DNA of 64,000 nucleotides from assembly GCA_944321335.1 (NCBI GenBank), contig CALUKX010000005.1, positions 16,910 to 80,909 of the forward strand, read 5' to 3'. This stretch comes from an uncultured Phocaeicola sp. GTDB lineage: Bacteria > Bacteroidota > Bacteroidia > Bacteroidales > Bacteroidaceae. The position numbers and the translations under genes are program-made. Numbering within the stretch: position 1 is the first letter of the stretch; each line of letters opens with the position of its first letter. The notes beneath the pieces were generated by a model that did not search any database, had not been told where the DNA came from, and saw only the letters and a program-made list of their open reading frames with translations. Shown here in pieces: positions 54,691 to 63,963 of this stretch.

Positions 54691-55143
54691 ATGAGAGTAG
54701 TTGTACAGCGCGTGAGTCATGCTTCAGTTACTATCAACGGAGTATGCAAATCGGCAATCAAGGAAGGCTTTATGGTACTGGTCGGAATTGAAGAAGCCGA
54801 TTCACAGGAAGATGCCGACTGGCTAAGCAAAAAGATAATCGGTCTGAGAGTATTCGACGATGAAAACGGAGTGATGAACAAATCCATATTGGATGTCGAC
54901 GGTGAAATTCTTGTCATCAGCCAATTCACCTTGATGGCTTCGACCAAGAAGGGCAACCGTCCCTCCTATATCCGTGCAGCCCGCCACGAAACGGCTATCC
55001 CGCTCTATGAATATCTCTGCAACGAACTGAGCATAGGATTAGGAAAACAAGTCGGAACCGGTGAATTCGGAGCTGACATGAAAGTGGAGCTGCTGAACAA
55101 CGGACCGGTAACCATCTGCATGGATACTAAAAACAAAGAATAA
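54691..55143 (+). CDS. dtd: D-aminoacyl-tRNA deacylase
   Basis: The 150-residue enzyme hydrolyses D-amino acids and glycine mischarged on tRNA. It starts MRVVVQRVSHASVTINGV, has the motif SQFTLMASTKKGNRPS and ends with the Gly-cisPro site NNGPVTICMDT. These are the DTD1 hallmarks. The next gene starts 1 bp after its stop codon. Confidence 0.96.
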   Translation: MRVVVQRVSHASVTINGVCKSAIKEGFMVLVGIEEADSQEDADWLSKKIIGLRVFDDENGVMNKSILDVDGEILVISQFTLMASTKKGNRPSYIRAARHETAIPLYEYLCNELSIGLGKQVGTGEFGADMKVELLNNGPVTICMDTKNKE

Positions 55144-55144
55144 A

Positions 55145-55465
55145 ATGACAATAGAAGAAGCACAGAAGACGGTAGACACGTGGATAAAGACATACGGGGT
55201 GCGTTACTTCAGCGAGCTGACCAATATGGCAGTACTAACCGAAGAAGTGGGTGAGCTGGCGCGAATCATGGCCCGGAAGTATGGCGACCAATCGTTCAAA
55301 GCAGGCGAGAAATCGGATCTGGGAGATGAAATGGCCGATGTTCTTTGGGTGTTGATCTGCCTGGCAAACCAGACGGGAGTCGACCTCACAGAAGCCTTCC
55401 GCAAGAACTTGGAGAAAAAGACCAACCGAGATAAAGAAAGACATAAAAATAATCCTAAACTTTAA
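55145..55465 (+). CDS. MazG-like nucleotide pyrophosphohydrolase
   Basis: The 106-residue all-alpha protein has the MazG/dUTPase pattern EEVGELARIMARKYG followed by KSDLGDEMADVLWVLI, whose Glu and Asp residues bind Mg2+. Such proteins hydrolyse nucleoside triphosphates to monophosphates and pyrophosphate, often as house-cleaning of altered nucleotides. It lies tightly between dtd (1 bp) and deoC (5 bp), so the three are one operon. Confidence 0.92.
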   Translation: MTIEEAQKTVDTWIKTYGVRYFSELTNMAVLTEEVGELARIMARKYGDQSFKAGEKSDLGDEMADVLWVLICLANQTGVDLTEAFRKNLEKKTNRDKERHKNNPKL

Positions 55466-55470
55466 GCATT

Positions 55471-56427
55471 ATGAAGTTGAATGAAGATCTTGAAAATGGA
55501 TACGGTATCGAAGACGAAAACCTGGATCCGGAAAACTTGCACCAACCCGACAAATACCATGTTGCACTAAGTAAATACAACACGGAGCTGAAAGACGATG
55601 AAGTGGCTGCAAAAACAGCTCATATCATCGAAAAATACGTAAAGGAAAACGATACGCAGGAGGTAAAGAAATTCCTCTTCCACTGCATTGACCTGACAAC
55701 CCTCAAGTGTACAGACAGCGAGCTGAGTGTGATGAAGTTTACCCAACATGTCAACGATTTCGTCGACAAATATCCTGATCTCGATAACGTTGCCGCAATC
55801 TGTGTCTATCCGAATATGGCCGAAATCGTAAACGACACATTGGAGGCTGACAACGTAAAGATAGCCTGTGTTTCGGGCGGTTTCCCATCATCACAGACAT
55901 TCACTGAAGTGAAGGTGGCAGAAACAGCGATGGCCCTGCATGGAGGCGCCGACGAAATCGATATTGTCATCAACGTAGGAAAGTTCCTGGCCAATGATTA
56001 TGAAGGCATGTGCGATGAGATACAGGAATTGAAGGATGTATGCGGAGAAAAGCACCTGAAAGTGATTCTGGAAACCGGAGCGCTCGCAACTGCAAGCAAC
56101 ATCAAAAAAGCCTCTATCCTATCCATGTATTCGGGAGCCGATTTCATCAAGACATCTACAGGAAAAGAAAAGCCGGCCGCTACACCCGAAGCTGCTTACG
56201 TTATGTGTCAGGCCATCAAGGAATATCACCTTGAAACCGGCCGTAAAGTAGGTTTTAAGCCCGCTGGTGGCATTAATACCGTAAACGATGCATTGGTATA
56301 CTATACCATTGTAAAGGAAGTCTTAGGAAAGGAATGGTTGACCAATGAACTCTTCCGTCTGGGAACAAGCCGTCTGGCCAACCTGTTATTATCGGACATT
56401 GTAGGCAATGAAGTGAAATTCTTCTAA
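55471..56427 (+). CDS. deoC: Deoxyribose-phosphate aldolase
   Basis: The 318-residue class I aldolase splits 2-deoxyribose 5-phosphate to glyceraldehyde 3-phosphate and acetaldehyde in deoxynucleoside catabolism. Catalytic features include the segment EIDIVINVGKFL, LKVILETGAL, ADFIKTSTGK with the Schiff-base Lys, and VGFKPAGGI. An N-terminal extension of about 60 residues precedes the barrel compared with the 220-residue Bacillus-type enzyme. It ends the dtd-mazG-deoC group, with a strong terminator after it. Confidence 0.95.
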   Translation: MKLNEDLENGYGIEDENLDPENLHQPDKYHVALSKYNTELKDDEVAAKTAHIIEKYVKENDTQEVKKFLFHCIDLTTLKCTDSELSVMKFTQHVNDFVDKYPDLDNVAAICVYPNMAEIVNDTLEADNVKIACVSGGFPSSQTFTEVKVAETAMALHGGADEIDIVINVGKFLANDYEGMCDEIQELKDVCGEKHLKVILETGALATASNIKKASILSMYSGADFIKTSTGKEKPAATPEAAYVMCQAIKEYHLETGRKVGFKPAGGINTVNDALVYYTIVKEVLGKEWLTNELFRLGTSRLANLLLSDIVGNEVKFF

Positions 56428-56450
56428 ACCTTCATTCCGACCGATACAAT

Positions 56451-56495
56451 AAAAATCCCCGCAGACTGTTGAAATACACGGTTTGCGGGGATTTT
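56451..56495. terminator. Bidirectional terminator between deoC and the polyprenyl synthase gene
   Basis: A 12-bp stem (56452-56463 with 56484-56495) with A-rich and T-rich flanks lies between the convergent stop codons at 56427 and 56515. Confidence 0.9.
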
Positions 56496-56514
56496 GTTTA
56501 TCGTTGATATATCA

Positions 56515-57489
56515 TCATTTGGTCCGTTCGATAACGAAATCAATATATGCCGTAAGGGCTGTTCTCATAGTATCATCGGTAGTCTGTGGCAATAGCTCGA
56601 GTGCCTTGTCGCGATAACTGTGCATGACTTTCTCTGCATATTCAATGCCACCTTCCTTCTTTACAAACTCGACAAAGCCGGCTATCTCTTCTTTCGTCGC
56701 ATCCAAAGAGCGGATCCGCAACGCAAGTGCCTTCATCTGTTCATCGGCTGTATTGTTCAAGACATAGAGGGAAGGAAGGGTAAGCTTGCCTTCCAGCATA
56801 TCATTTCCGGTCGGCTTACCCAATTCCGTATTATCGAAATAGTCAAAGATATCGTCCTTTATCTGAAAAGCCAACCCAATCATTTCACCAAACTGAGCCG
56901 CCTTCAAGACATCTTCTTCCGATGCTCCAGCCGATAAGGCACCGCTTTCTGCACTAGCCGTAAACAAAGCTGCCGTCTTCTTACGGATAACATCAAAATA
57001 GATACTTTCGGAAAAATCCTTGTTCGATATGTTGTTCAATTGAATAATTTCGCCTTCCGACAAGTTCTGACCCAAGCGTGAAACCAGTGCCACCTGACAG
57101 ATGTCATTTGTCAGTGCAGCGTGAACCAAACTGGTTGCCAGCATATAATCCCCGACCAAAACAGAAACCTTATTGTTATACAAGGCATTGACAGACGACT
57201 GCCCTCTCCGAGTATCGCTTTCATCAACAACATCATCGTGCACCAGACTAGCAGTATGCAACAGTTCAAGTGATATAGCGGCATGTAGAGCTGATTCGGT
57301 TATTCCTCCATGCAGCTTAGCCATCAGCATGACCAATATCGGACGCATCATTTTCCCGCTACGCTTCCGGATAAATCTCAGCACTTCATTCAATAAAGGC
57401 GTGGAGCTATGCAACGATTCATCAAAAAGCGTTTTAAACTGGTCCAGTTCTTTTTTGATCGGTTCTATGAATAATGTTGTCTTGTCCAT
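56515..57489 (-). CDS. Polyprenyl (trans-prenyl) diphosphate synthase
   Basis: The 324-residue enzyme elongates allylic diphosphates with isopentenyl diphosphate. Both Asp-rich motifs are present: LVHDDVVDESDTRRG (first, preceded by LLHTAS) and GLAFQIKDDIFDYFD (second). It also has SGKMMRPILVMLMAKL near the N terminus and GDYMLATSLVHAAL. It is the long-chain IspB/HepT type, which in this group would supply the menaquinone side chain. Product length is not readable from the sequence. It is monocistronic and divergent from polA. Confidence 0.92.
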   Translation of the reverse strand: MDKTTLFIEPIKKELDQFKTLFDESLHSSTPLLNEVLRFIRKRSGKMMRPILVMLMAKLHGGITESALHAAISLELLHTASLVHDDVVDESDTRRGQSSVNALYNNKVSVLVGDYMLATSLVHAALTNDICQVALVSRLGQNLSEGEIIQLNNISNKDFSESIYFDVIRKKTAALFTASAESGALSAGASEEDVLKAAQFGEMIGLAFQIKDDIFDYFDNTELGKPTGNDMLEGKLTLPSLYVLNNTADEQMKALALRIRSLDATKEEIAGFVEFVKKEGGIEYAEKVMHSYRDKALELLPQTTDDTMRTALTAYIDFVIERTK

Positions 57490-57506
57490 GAAATATTATT
57501 TGCCTA

Positions 57507-57514
57507 CAAAAGTA
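57507..57514 (-). promoter_or_regulatory. -7 element for the polyprenyl synthase gene
   Basis: Minus-strand TACTTTTG (57514 to 57507) matches TAnnTTTG and lies 17 bp before the ATG at 57489. Confidence 0.5.
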
Positions 57515-57580
57515 ATAATAAAAAGGTGAATACGGTATTTTTTTGTATTTTTACATTGAAAACTTAATATTTTTACACGA

Positions 57581-60352
57581 ATGGAGAAACTATTTCTACT
57601 CGATGCATATGCATTGATCTATCGCGCTTATTATGCTTTCATCAAAAATCCACGCATAAATTCAAAAGGATTCAATACCTCGGCCATTATGGGATTTGTC
57701 AATACGTTGGAGGATGTGTTGAAGAAAGAAAATCCTACCCATATCGGCATTGCCTTCGATCCCGCCGGACCGACTTTCCGTCATGAGGCGTATGAGCAAT
57801 ACAAGGCACAACGGGAGGAAACACCCGAAGCCATCCGTCTCTCCGTTCCTATAATCAAGGATATTATCCGTGCTTACCGCATTCCTATCCTCGAAGTCAT
57901 GGGGTATGAAGCCGATGATGTTATCGGCACTTTGGCTACTGAGGCTGGTAAGCGAGGTATCACTACTTATATGATGACTCCCGACAAGGATTACGGGCAA
58001 CTGGTCGCGGACAATGTTTTCATGTACCGTCCGAAATACGGCGACAAAGAATTCGAAGTCATGGGTATCAAGGAGGTGAAGGAGAAGTTCAATATTGAAT
58101 CTCCGTCGCAAGTTATCGATATGCTCGGACTGATGGGAGATACCGCCGACAACATTCCGGGATGCCCGGGTGTAGGCGAAAAGACGGCACAGAAATTGAT
58201 TGCCGAATTCGGCAGCATCGAAAACCTATTGGTCAATACCGACAAGCTGAAGGGAGCTATCAAAACAAAAGTTGAAAACAACAAGGAACAGATAAAGTTT
58301 TCGAAATTTTTGGCAACCATCAAAATTGATGTACCTATCGTATTGAAGATGGATGAACTGAAAAGGGAAGAGCCCAATGAAGAAGAGCTTCGCAAAATTT
58401 TCGAAGAACTGGAATTTCGTACACTCCTTGACCGTGTGTTGAAGAACGATAAGAAAACTGTTGCTCCAACCGGCCCCGTCCAGGGCGATCTCTTTGGCTT
58501 ATTTGCGACCGAGGAGGCGGAAGATTCAAAAAATTCGAATCTCACAAAGCTTGAGGACCTGAAATACAACTATCAACTTCTTGATACAGAGGATAAAATC
58601 GATGATTTTTTACAAATTATCCTTACAAAGAAGATTTTCAGTCTAGATACGGAGACAACAGGTACCGATCCGATTACGGCCGAACTGGTAGGAATGAGCT
58701 TCAGCTACGAAGAAAATCAGGCTGTTTATGTACCGGTATCCGCTAATCGCGAGGAAGCGCAAAAAATTATTAATAAATTCAAGCCGATTCTCGAAAATCC
58801 CGAAACGCTGAAAGTGGGACAGAACATCAAGTATGATATGTTGGTACTTGGAAACTATGGGGTCGAAGTCGGTGGACCGATGTTCGATACGATGATTGCA
58901 CACTACGTTCTCCAACCGGAACTGCACCACGGCATGGACTATCTCGCGGAGATTTATCTGAAATATGATACCATCAAGATTGAAGAGCTGATAGGTCCGA
59001 AAGGAAAAAATCAGAAGAATATGCGCGACCTCTCTCCTTCCGACGTATATAAATATGCCTGTGAAGATGCAGATGTAACATTGAAACTGAAAAACATTCT
59101 TGAAAAGGAATTGAAGGAAAACGGAGTGGAGGACCTGTTCCACAAGATAGAAATGCCGCTTGTCCCGGTACTTGCCTACATGGAAAGGAACGGTGTCCGT
59201 ATCGATACGGAAGCATTGAAAGAAACATCCCGGCATTTCACATTACGGATGAATCAGATAGAGGAAGAAGTACATCAGCTGGCCGGAACAGATTTCAATA
59301 TCGCATCTCCCAAACAGGTTGGAGAGGTTCTGTTCGACAGACTGAAGATTACCGACAAGGCAAAGAAGACAAAAACCGGACAGTATGTAACTTCCGAAGA
59401 AGTCCTTGAGAGCCTTAGAGGAAAGCATGAAATCGTCGGTAAGATACTGGAGCACCGCGGACTGAAGAAGCTGTTGGGAACTTACATCGATGCACTCCCC
59501 CAACTCATCAATCCGAAAACCGGAAGAATACATACCTCATTCAACCAGACTGTCACCGCTACCGGACGACTCAGTTCGAGCAACCCGAACCTGCAGAACA
59601 TCCCGGTACGCAACGAAGACGGAAAGGAAATCCGTAAGGCATTCATCCCCGACGACGGATGTGAATTCTTCTCAGCCGACTATTCGCAGATCGAGTTACG
59701 CATCATGGCCCACCTGAGCGAAGACCCGCACATGATAGAAGCCTTCCAGAAAGGACAGGACATCCATGCAGCCACCGCTGCGAAAATATATAAGGAGAAA
59801 CTGGAGGATGTAACGCGCGAGCAACGAAGCAAAGCGAAGACAGCCAACTTCGGCATCATCTATGGAATCTCTGTATTCGGACTGGCAGAACGGCTGAATG
59901 TAGACAGGAAAGAAGCCAAAGAACTGATTGACGGTTATTTCGAAAACTATCCGAACGTGAAAGCCTACATGGACAAGAGCATTGAGGTAGCCCGCGAAAA
60001 AGGATACATCGAAACCATCTTCAAACGCAAACGTTATCTGCCCGATATCAACTCGCGCAATGCGGTCGTGAGAGGCTATGCCGAACGCAATGCCATCAAT
60101 GCGCCGATACAGGGAAGTGCAGCCGATATCATCAAGGTAGCCATGATCAATATCTACCGACGTTTCAAAGAGGAAGGTATCAAATCGAAAATGATATTGC
60201 AGGTTCACGACGAACTGAATTTCAGCGTTTTGCCCGAAGAAAAAGAAAAGGTACAACAAATTGTGATTTCAGAAATGGAATCAGCTTATAAAATGAAAGC
60301 TCCATTGCAAGCAGATTGCGGTTGGGGTAAAAATTGGCTTGAAGCACATTAG
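57581..60352 (+). CDS. polA: DNA polymerase I
   Basis: The 923-residue enzyme fills gaps and removes RNA primers. The 5'-3' exonuclease domain covers about 1-290 (LLDAYALIYRAYYA, GYEADDVIGTLA, MTPDKDYGQLV, GVGEKTAQKLI). The 3'-5' exonuclease keeps its acidic residues (FSLDTETTGTDP, GQNIKYDMLVLGNYG, YACEDADVTLKL), so proofreading should be active. The family A polymerase domain has NLQNIPVRNEDGKEIRKAF, SADYSQIELRIMAHLSED, RSKAKTANFGIIYGIS and QVHDELNFSV. Size equals E. coli Pol I. Confidence 0.97.
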   Translation: MEKLFLLDAYALIYRAYYAFIKNPRINSKGFNTSAIMGFVNTLEDVLKKENPTHIGIAFDPAGPTFRHEAYEQYKAQREETPEAIRLSVPIIKDIIRAYRIPILEVMGYEADDVIGTLATEAGKRGITTYMMTPDKDYGQLVADNVFMYRPKYGDKEFEVMGIKEVKEKFNIESPSQVIDMLGLMGDTADNIPGCPGVGEKTAQKLIAEFGSIENLLVNTDKLKGAIKTKVENNKEQIKFSKFLATIKIDVPIVLKMDELKREEPNEEELRKIFEELEFRTLLDRVLKNDKKTVAPTGPVQGDLFGLFATEEAEDSKNSNLTKLEDLKYNYQLLDTEDKIDDFLQIILTKKIFSLDTETTGTDPITAELVGMSFSYEENQAVYVPVSANREEAQKIINKFKPILENPETLKVGQNIKYDMLVLGNYGVEVGGPMFDTMIAHYVLQPELHHGMDYLAEIYLKYDTIKIEELIGPKGKNQKNMRDLSPSDVYKYACEDADVTLKLKNILEKELKENGVEDLFHKIEMPLVPVLAYMERNGVRIDTEALKETSRHFTLRMNQIEEEVHQLAGTDFNIASPKQVGEVLFDRLKITDKAKKTKTGQYVTSEEVLESLRGKHEIVGKILEHRGLKKLLGTYIDALPQLINPKTGRIHTSFNQTVTATGRLSSSNPNLQNIPVRNEDGKEIRKAFIPDDGCEFFSADYSQIELRIMAHLSEDPHMIEAFQKGQDIHAATAAKIYKEKLEDVTREQRSKAKTANFGIIYGISVFGLAERLNVDRKEAKELIDGYFENYPNVKAYMDKSIEVAREKGYIETIFKRKRYLPDINSRNAVVRGYAERNAINAPIQGSAADIIKVAMINIYRRFKEEGIKSKMILQVHDELNFSVLPEEKEKVQQIVISEMESAYKMKAPLQADCGWGKNWLEAH

Positions 60353-60426
60353 TGGAAGCCAAGTGTTAATATATCTTTAGAAAGTAACATTTTGCTAATA
60401 ATTTGCAAATTTATCGTTATTACCTA

Positions 60427-60456
60427 TTGTTTATTTAAATACAATCTGTAATTTCG
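60427..60456 (+). promoter_or_regulatory. Promoter of the DUF3836 gene
   Basis: TTG (60427-60429), a 19-bp spacer and TAATTTCG (60449-60456) fit the Bacteroides promoter with one -7 mismatch. The leader is about 43 nt. Confidence 0.5.
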
Positions 60457-60505
60457 CCGTAAATTAAAACACAAAATGATAGTTAAACCTTAAAATTCTA
60501 AAGAT

Positions 60506-60892
60506 ATGAAGACAACCGATTTTATCAGAACCTTATTGGTTTTTACATTGTGTTTTATTGCCAATGTTACAATTTTTGCAGGCAATCCGGATGGAAAACT
60601 GATTTATAATGCAGAAGAAGTAGATGGGGTGAAGGTTTCGGAAACAGTCTATAAAATGAACAACGGACTTCTCACCAACTACGAGAAATACTGCTATAAA
60701 TACAATGATAATAAACAAGTTACAGAAAACTTGATGCAAATATGGGATGGCGATAACAAATGTTGGAACAATCATATGTGTATCAGATATATCTATACAA
60801 ACAGCGATGTAACCATCAACTATTATGAATGGAATGAAAAGAAAAATGATTTCATTTTGTTACCTGATAGAACAGTTACCATGCAGAATTGA
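60506..60892 (+). CDS. Small secreted protein, DUF3836-like
   Basis: The 128-residue protein has a Sec signal peptide (about 1-25, TLLVFTLCFIANVTIFAG) and a mature part of about 100 residues rich in Tyr and Asn, with repeated beta-like phrases: YKYNDNKQVTENLMQIWDGDNKC (split as YKYNDNKQVT and IWDGDNKCWNN) and YYEWNEKKNDFIL. This resembles DUF3836 proteins, which are small exported Bacteroides proteins of unknown function. It has its own promoter and terminator. AT content is higher than that of its neighbours. Confidence 0.75.
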   Translation: MKTTDFIRTLLVFTLCFIANVTIFAGNPDGKLIYNAEEVDGVKVSETVYKMNNGLLTNYEKYCYKYNDNKQVTENLMQIWDGDNKCWNNHMCIRYIYTNSDVTINYYEWNEKKNDFILLPDRTVTMQN

Positions 60893-60949
60893 ACAAAATA
60901 CGGAAACAAACAACATAACAAAATAACATTTTCATAAACTCTCTTATAG

Positions 60950-60992
60950 AAAGGAACAAGTTGTTCGAGACGAATCACTTGTTCCTTTTATA
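60950..60992 (+). terminator. Terminator after the DUF3836 gene
   Basis: A perfect 12-bp stem (60950-60961 with 60977-60988) with a 15-nt loop runs into a T-rich tail, 58 bp after the stop codon. Confidence 0.85.
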
Positions 60993-61092
60993 TTTTACTC
61001 CCTTTGTATCTTCTACACACGCCCCACACTATTATCCCGTTTCCTGTTACTCATTTGTTACCCGGAGTACACGGAGAAACAAAAAAAATCCG

Positions 61093-61100
61093 TACCTTTG
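61093..61100 (+). promoter_or_regulatory. -7 element for ychF
   Basis: TACCTTTG matches TAnnTTTG and lies 51 bp before the ATG at 61152. Confidence 0.5.
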
Positions 61101-61151
61101 CACCGACAATCTATGATTATCAACGGAATAAATTAGAAACTAGATATATTT

Positions 61152-62255
61152 ATGGCTTTACAATGTGGTATAGTCGGTCTGCCGAACGTGGGTAAATCGA
61201 CTCTTTTCAATTGCTTATCAAATGCAAAGGCTCAGGCAGCCAACTTCCCTTTCTGTACGATCGAACCGAATGTGGGTGTGATTACAGTACCGGACGACCG
61301 TCTGAACAAACTGGCGGAACTGGTCAACCCGGACCGTATCGTTCCTACTACAGTAGAAATCGTGGATATCGCCGGATTGGTGAAAGGCGCCAGCAAGGGT
61401 GAAGGCTTGGGCAACAAGTTCCTCGCCAACATCCGCGAAACTGATGCAATCCTGCACGTACTCCGTTGTTTCGACGACGAGAACGTGACGCATGTCGACG
61501 GTAGTGTAGACCCGGTACGCGACAAGGAAATCATCGATACAGAATTGCAGCTGAAAGACTTGGAAACTATCGAAAGCCGCATCCAGCGTGTTCAGAAACA
61601 GGCTCAGACCGGTGGCGACAAGGTAGCTAAGCAAACTTACGAAGTGCTGGTGAAGTTCAAGGAAGCATTGGAACAGGGCAAGTCGGCACGTACCGTGCAG
61701 TTCGAAACCAAGGACGAACAGAAAATCGCTCACGAACTGTTCCTGCTCACTTCAAAACCGGTGATGTATGTCTGCAACGTCGATGAAGCCAGTGCGGTAA
61801 GCGGCAACAAATACGTGGAACAGGTACGCGAGGCTGTCAAGGAAGAAGGAGCCGAAATCCTCATCGTTGCAGCCAAGACTGAAGCCGATATCGCCGAACT
61901 CGAGACTTACGAAGACCGTCAGATGTTCCTGCAGGAAGTAGGTCTGGAAGAATCGGGCGTGAGCCGCCTCATCCGTGCAGCCTACAAGTTGCTGAACCTC
62001 GAAACTTACTTCACTGCCGGTAAGATGGAAGTCCGTGCATGGACATTCCACAAAGGATGGAAAGCTCCCCAGTGTGCCGGAGTTATCCACACCGACTTCG
62101 AAAAAGGATTCATCCGTGCCGAAGTCATCAAGTACGACGACTTCATCAAATACGGTTCGGAAGCTGCCGTACGTGAAGCCGGAAAGCTGAATGTGGAAGG
62201 CAAGGAATACGTAGTAGAAGACGGAGATATCATGCATTTCCGTTTCAACGTCTAA
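61152..62255 (+). CDS. ychF: Redox-regulated ATPase YchF (Obg family)
   Basis: The 367-residue ribosome-associated P-loop ATPase begins MALQCGIVGLPNVGKSTLFN (G1), with IVDIAGLVKGASKGEGLGNKFL (G3 and the following glycines; seen as VDIAGLVKGASKGEG then LGNKFLANI), a coiled coil at about 130-200 and a C-terminal TGS domain (FTAGKMEVRAWTFHKG, KFRFNV-like end HFRFNV). It belongs to the OLA1/YchF group that prefers ATP over GTP. The panE gene starts 10 bp later. Confidence 0.96.
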   Translation: MALQCGIVGLPNVGKSTLFNCLSNAKAQAANFPFCTIEPNVGVITVPDDRLNKLAELVNPDRIVPTTVEIVDIAGLVKGASKGEGLGNKFLANIRETDAILHVLRCFDDENVTHVDGSVDPVRDKEIIDTELQLKDLETIESRIQRVQKQAQTGGDKVAKQTYEVLVKFKEALEQGKSARTVQFETKDEQKIAHELFLLTSKPVMYVCNVDEASAVSGNKYVEQVREAVKEEGAEILIVAAKTEADIAELETYEDRQMFLQEVGLEESGVSRLIRAAYKLLNLETYFTAGKMEVRAWTFHKGWKAPQCAGVIHTDFEKGFIRAEVIKYDDFIKYGSEAAVREAGKLNVEGKEYVVEDGDIMHFRFNV

Positions 62256-62265
62256 TCATCATTCA

Positions 62266-63180
62266 ATGAAAAGATATCTGATCATAGGAACCGGCGGTGT
62301 GGGAGGTAGCATCGCCGGTTTCTTGGCATTGGCAGGCAAGGATGTTACCTGCATTGCACGTGGAAAGCACCTCGAAGCCATGCGCCGCGACGGACTTCAC
62401 CTGAAATCCGACCTCAAAGGCGAACACTATCTGCCCGTAAAGGCTTTTACCGCTGAAGAATTCGACGGCAAGGCCGATGTAATTTTCGTCTGTGTGAAAG
62501 GATATTCCATCGACTCGATCAAGGATGTACTTGAAAGAGCCTCAACCCCCGACACACTGGTCATCCCGATTCTGAACGTCTACGGGACCGGTCCGCGTAT
62601 CGGCCGCCTGGTACCTTCTGTAACGGTTATCGACGGTTGCATCTACATTGTCGGCTTCGTTTCGGGCGAAGGCGAGATTACCCAAATGGGAACCATCTTC
62701 CGCCTGGTATGCGGTGCCCGTCCCGAACAAGGCGTGGCACGCGAACGCATCGAAGAGATTGCCGGAGAGCTCCGCAAATGTGGCATCAAGGTCGATGTTT
62801 CCGATGATATCAACCGCGACACCTTCATCAAGTGGGCGTTCATCTCTGCCATGGCTTGCACAGGAGCCTATCACGACGTACCGATGGGCGAAGTACAGCA
62901 CGAAGGCGAAGAGCGCGATACCTTTATCGGTCTGTCAAAAGAAAGTGCCGAAATCGGCCGCAAATTGGGCGTCCAGTTCCCCGAAGACCCGGTGGCATAC
63001 AACCTGAAAGTCATCGACAAGCTCGATCCCCACTCTACCGCCTCTATGCAGAAAGACCTGGCACGCGGACATCAATCGGAAATCCAGGGCATGCTCTTCG
63101 ACATGATCGATCTGGGAGAAAAACTGGGCGTCGACCTCACCACCTATCACAAAGTAGCATCCAAATTCAAGGACCAATGA
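62266..63180 (+). CDS. panE: 2-dehydropantoate 2-reductase
   Basis: The 304-residue enzyme reduces ketopantoate to pantoate with NADPH in pantothenate/CoA synthesis. It starts [20 protein letters not shown] (dinucleotide site), has [26 protein letters not shown] and the C-terminal catalytic region [19 protein letters not shown] with the conserved Lys, then [19 protein letters not shown]. These are ApbA/PanE features. It overlaps the CAT-like gene by 4 bp. Confidence 0.92.
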   Translation: MKRYLIIGTGGVGGSIAGFLALAGKDVTCIARGKHLEAMRRDGLHLKSDLKGEHYLPVKAFTAEEFDGKADVIFVCVKGYSIDSIKDVLERASTPDTLVIPILNVYGTGPRIGRLVPSVTVIDGCIYIVGFVSGEGEITQMGTIFRLVCGARPEQGVARERIEEIAGELRKCGIKVDVSDDINRDTFIKWAFISAMACTGAYHDVPMGEVQHEGEERDTFIGLSKESAEIGRKLGVQFPEDPVAYNLKVIDKLDPHSTASMQKDLARGHQSEIQGMLFDMIDLGEKLGVDLTTYHKVASKFKDQ

Positions 63181-63845
63181 AACATATAGTAGACATAGAA
63201 AACTGGGTACGCAAGGACAACTACAAGTTCTTTCAGGGATTCGCCAACCCCTGGATAGCCATGACCAGCGAAGTGGAATGTACGGAAGCCTACGCATCGG
63301 CAAAATCCACCGGGCGTTCATTCTTCCTTTATTACCTCTATGCCATCCTGCGTGCCGCAAACGAAATCGATGAATTCCGCTACCGCGACGACAAGAACGG
63401 CAACGTCGTCTTCCACGACCAGGTGGATATCATCACCCCGATAGCCGTGCCCGGCAAGACCTTCTATACCGTGCGCATCCCCTACCACAAGGATTTCGAC
63501 ACCTTCTACGCCGAAGCCCGCCGTATCGTAACCTCCATTCCCGAGGACGGCGACCCGTATGAAACCGACAAGCGCATTGCCGAAGAAGGAGATTTCGACG
63601 TCATCCTGCTGAGCGCCATTCCGAAGCTCTATTTCACTTCCATCACCTATACCCAATACCGTGTAGGCCATTCCATGGATTATCCGCTGATGAACGCCGG
63701 AAAAGCTGTAAAACGGGAAGGAAAGCTGGTCATGCCGATAGCCTTAAGCGTCAGCCACGCCTTTGTGGACGGTTCGCACATCGCTTTATTCTTTGAAAAA
63801 GTAGAACACTATCTAAAAGCAAGTGGAATTAGTCCCACTAAGTGA
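63177..63845 (+). CDS. Chloramphenicol acetyltransferase-like protein (CatA family)
   Basis: The 222-residue protein is of the trimeric CAT fold: [19 protein letters not shown] at the N terminus, [17 protein letters not shown], and the active-site region [20 protein letters not shown] with the catalytic His in the HxxxDG motif. CAT enzymes acetylate chloramphenicol, but chromosomal homologues in Bacteroidota often have no resistance role and an unknown acceptor. The start ATG overlaps the panE stop (ATGA), so translation is coupled. The longer frame to 62832 is antisense-like overlap with panE and was not used. Confidence 0.9.
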   Translation: MKHIVDIENWVRKDNYKFFQGFANPWIAMTSEVECTEAYASAKSTGRSFFLYYLYAILRAANEIDEFRYRDDKNGNVVFHDQVDIITPIAVPGKTFYTVRIPYHKDFDTFYAEARRIVTSIPEDGDPYETDKRIAEEGDFDVILLSAIPKLYFTSITYTQYRVGHSMDYPLMNAGKAVKREGKLVMPIALSVSHAFVDGSHIALFFEKVEHYLKASGISPTK

Positions 63846-63852
63846 AGATATT

Positions 63853-63892
63853 GTGCCATTTGTGATAATTTGCCACAAATGGCACTTATTTT
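63853..63892 (+). terminator. Terminator after the CAT-like gene
   Basis: A perfect 12-bp stem (63853-63864 with 63874-63885) with a 9-nt loop is followed by a T-rich stretch, 8 bp after the stop codon. Confidence 0.9.
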
Positions 63893-63904
63893 TATACGAT
63901 TTAT

Positions 63905-63963
63905 ATTAAAAAGCAAAAAAATAATTAAAAAGCAAAAAAATAATTAAAAAGCAAAAAAAAATA
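63905..63963. repeat. Three tandem copies of a 19-bp AT-rich unit
   Basis: ATTAAAAAGCAAAAAAATA occurs twice exactly (63905-63923, 63924-63942) and a third time with two extra A (to 63963). It lies in the intergenic region after the terminator. It looks like a slippage-prone minisatellite; no coding role is seen. Confidence 0.85.

Noticed and set aside
63905-63963. Tandem repeats as a CRISPR array
   Set aside because: Units are adjacent without spacers, AT-only in large part, and there are no cas genes in the window.
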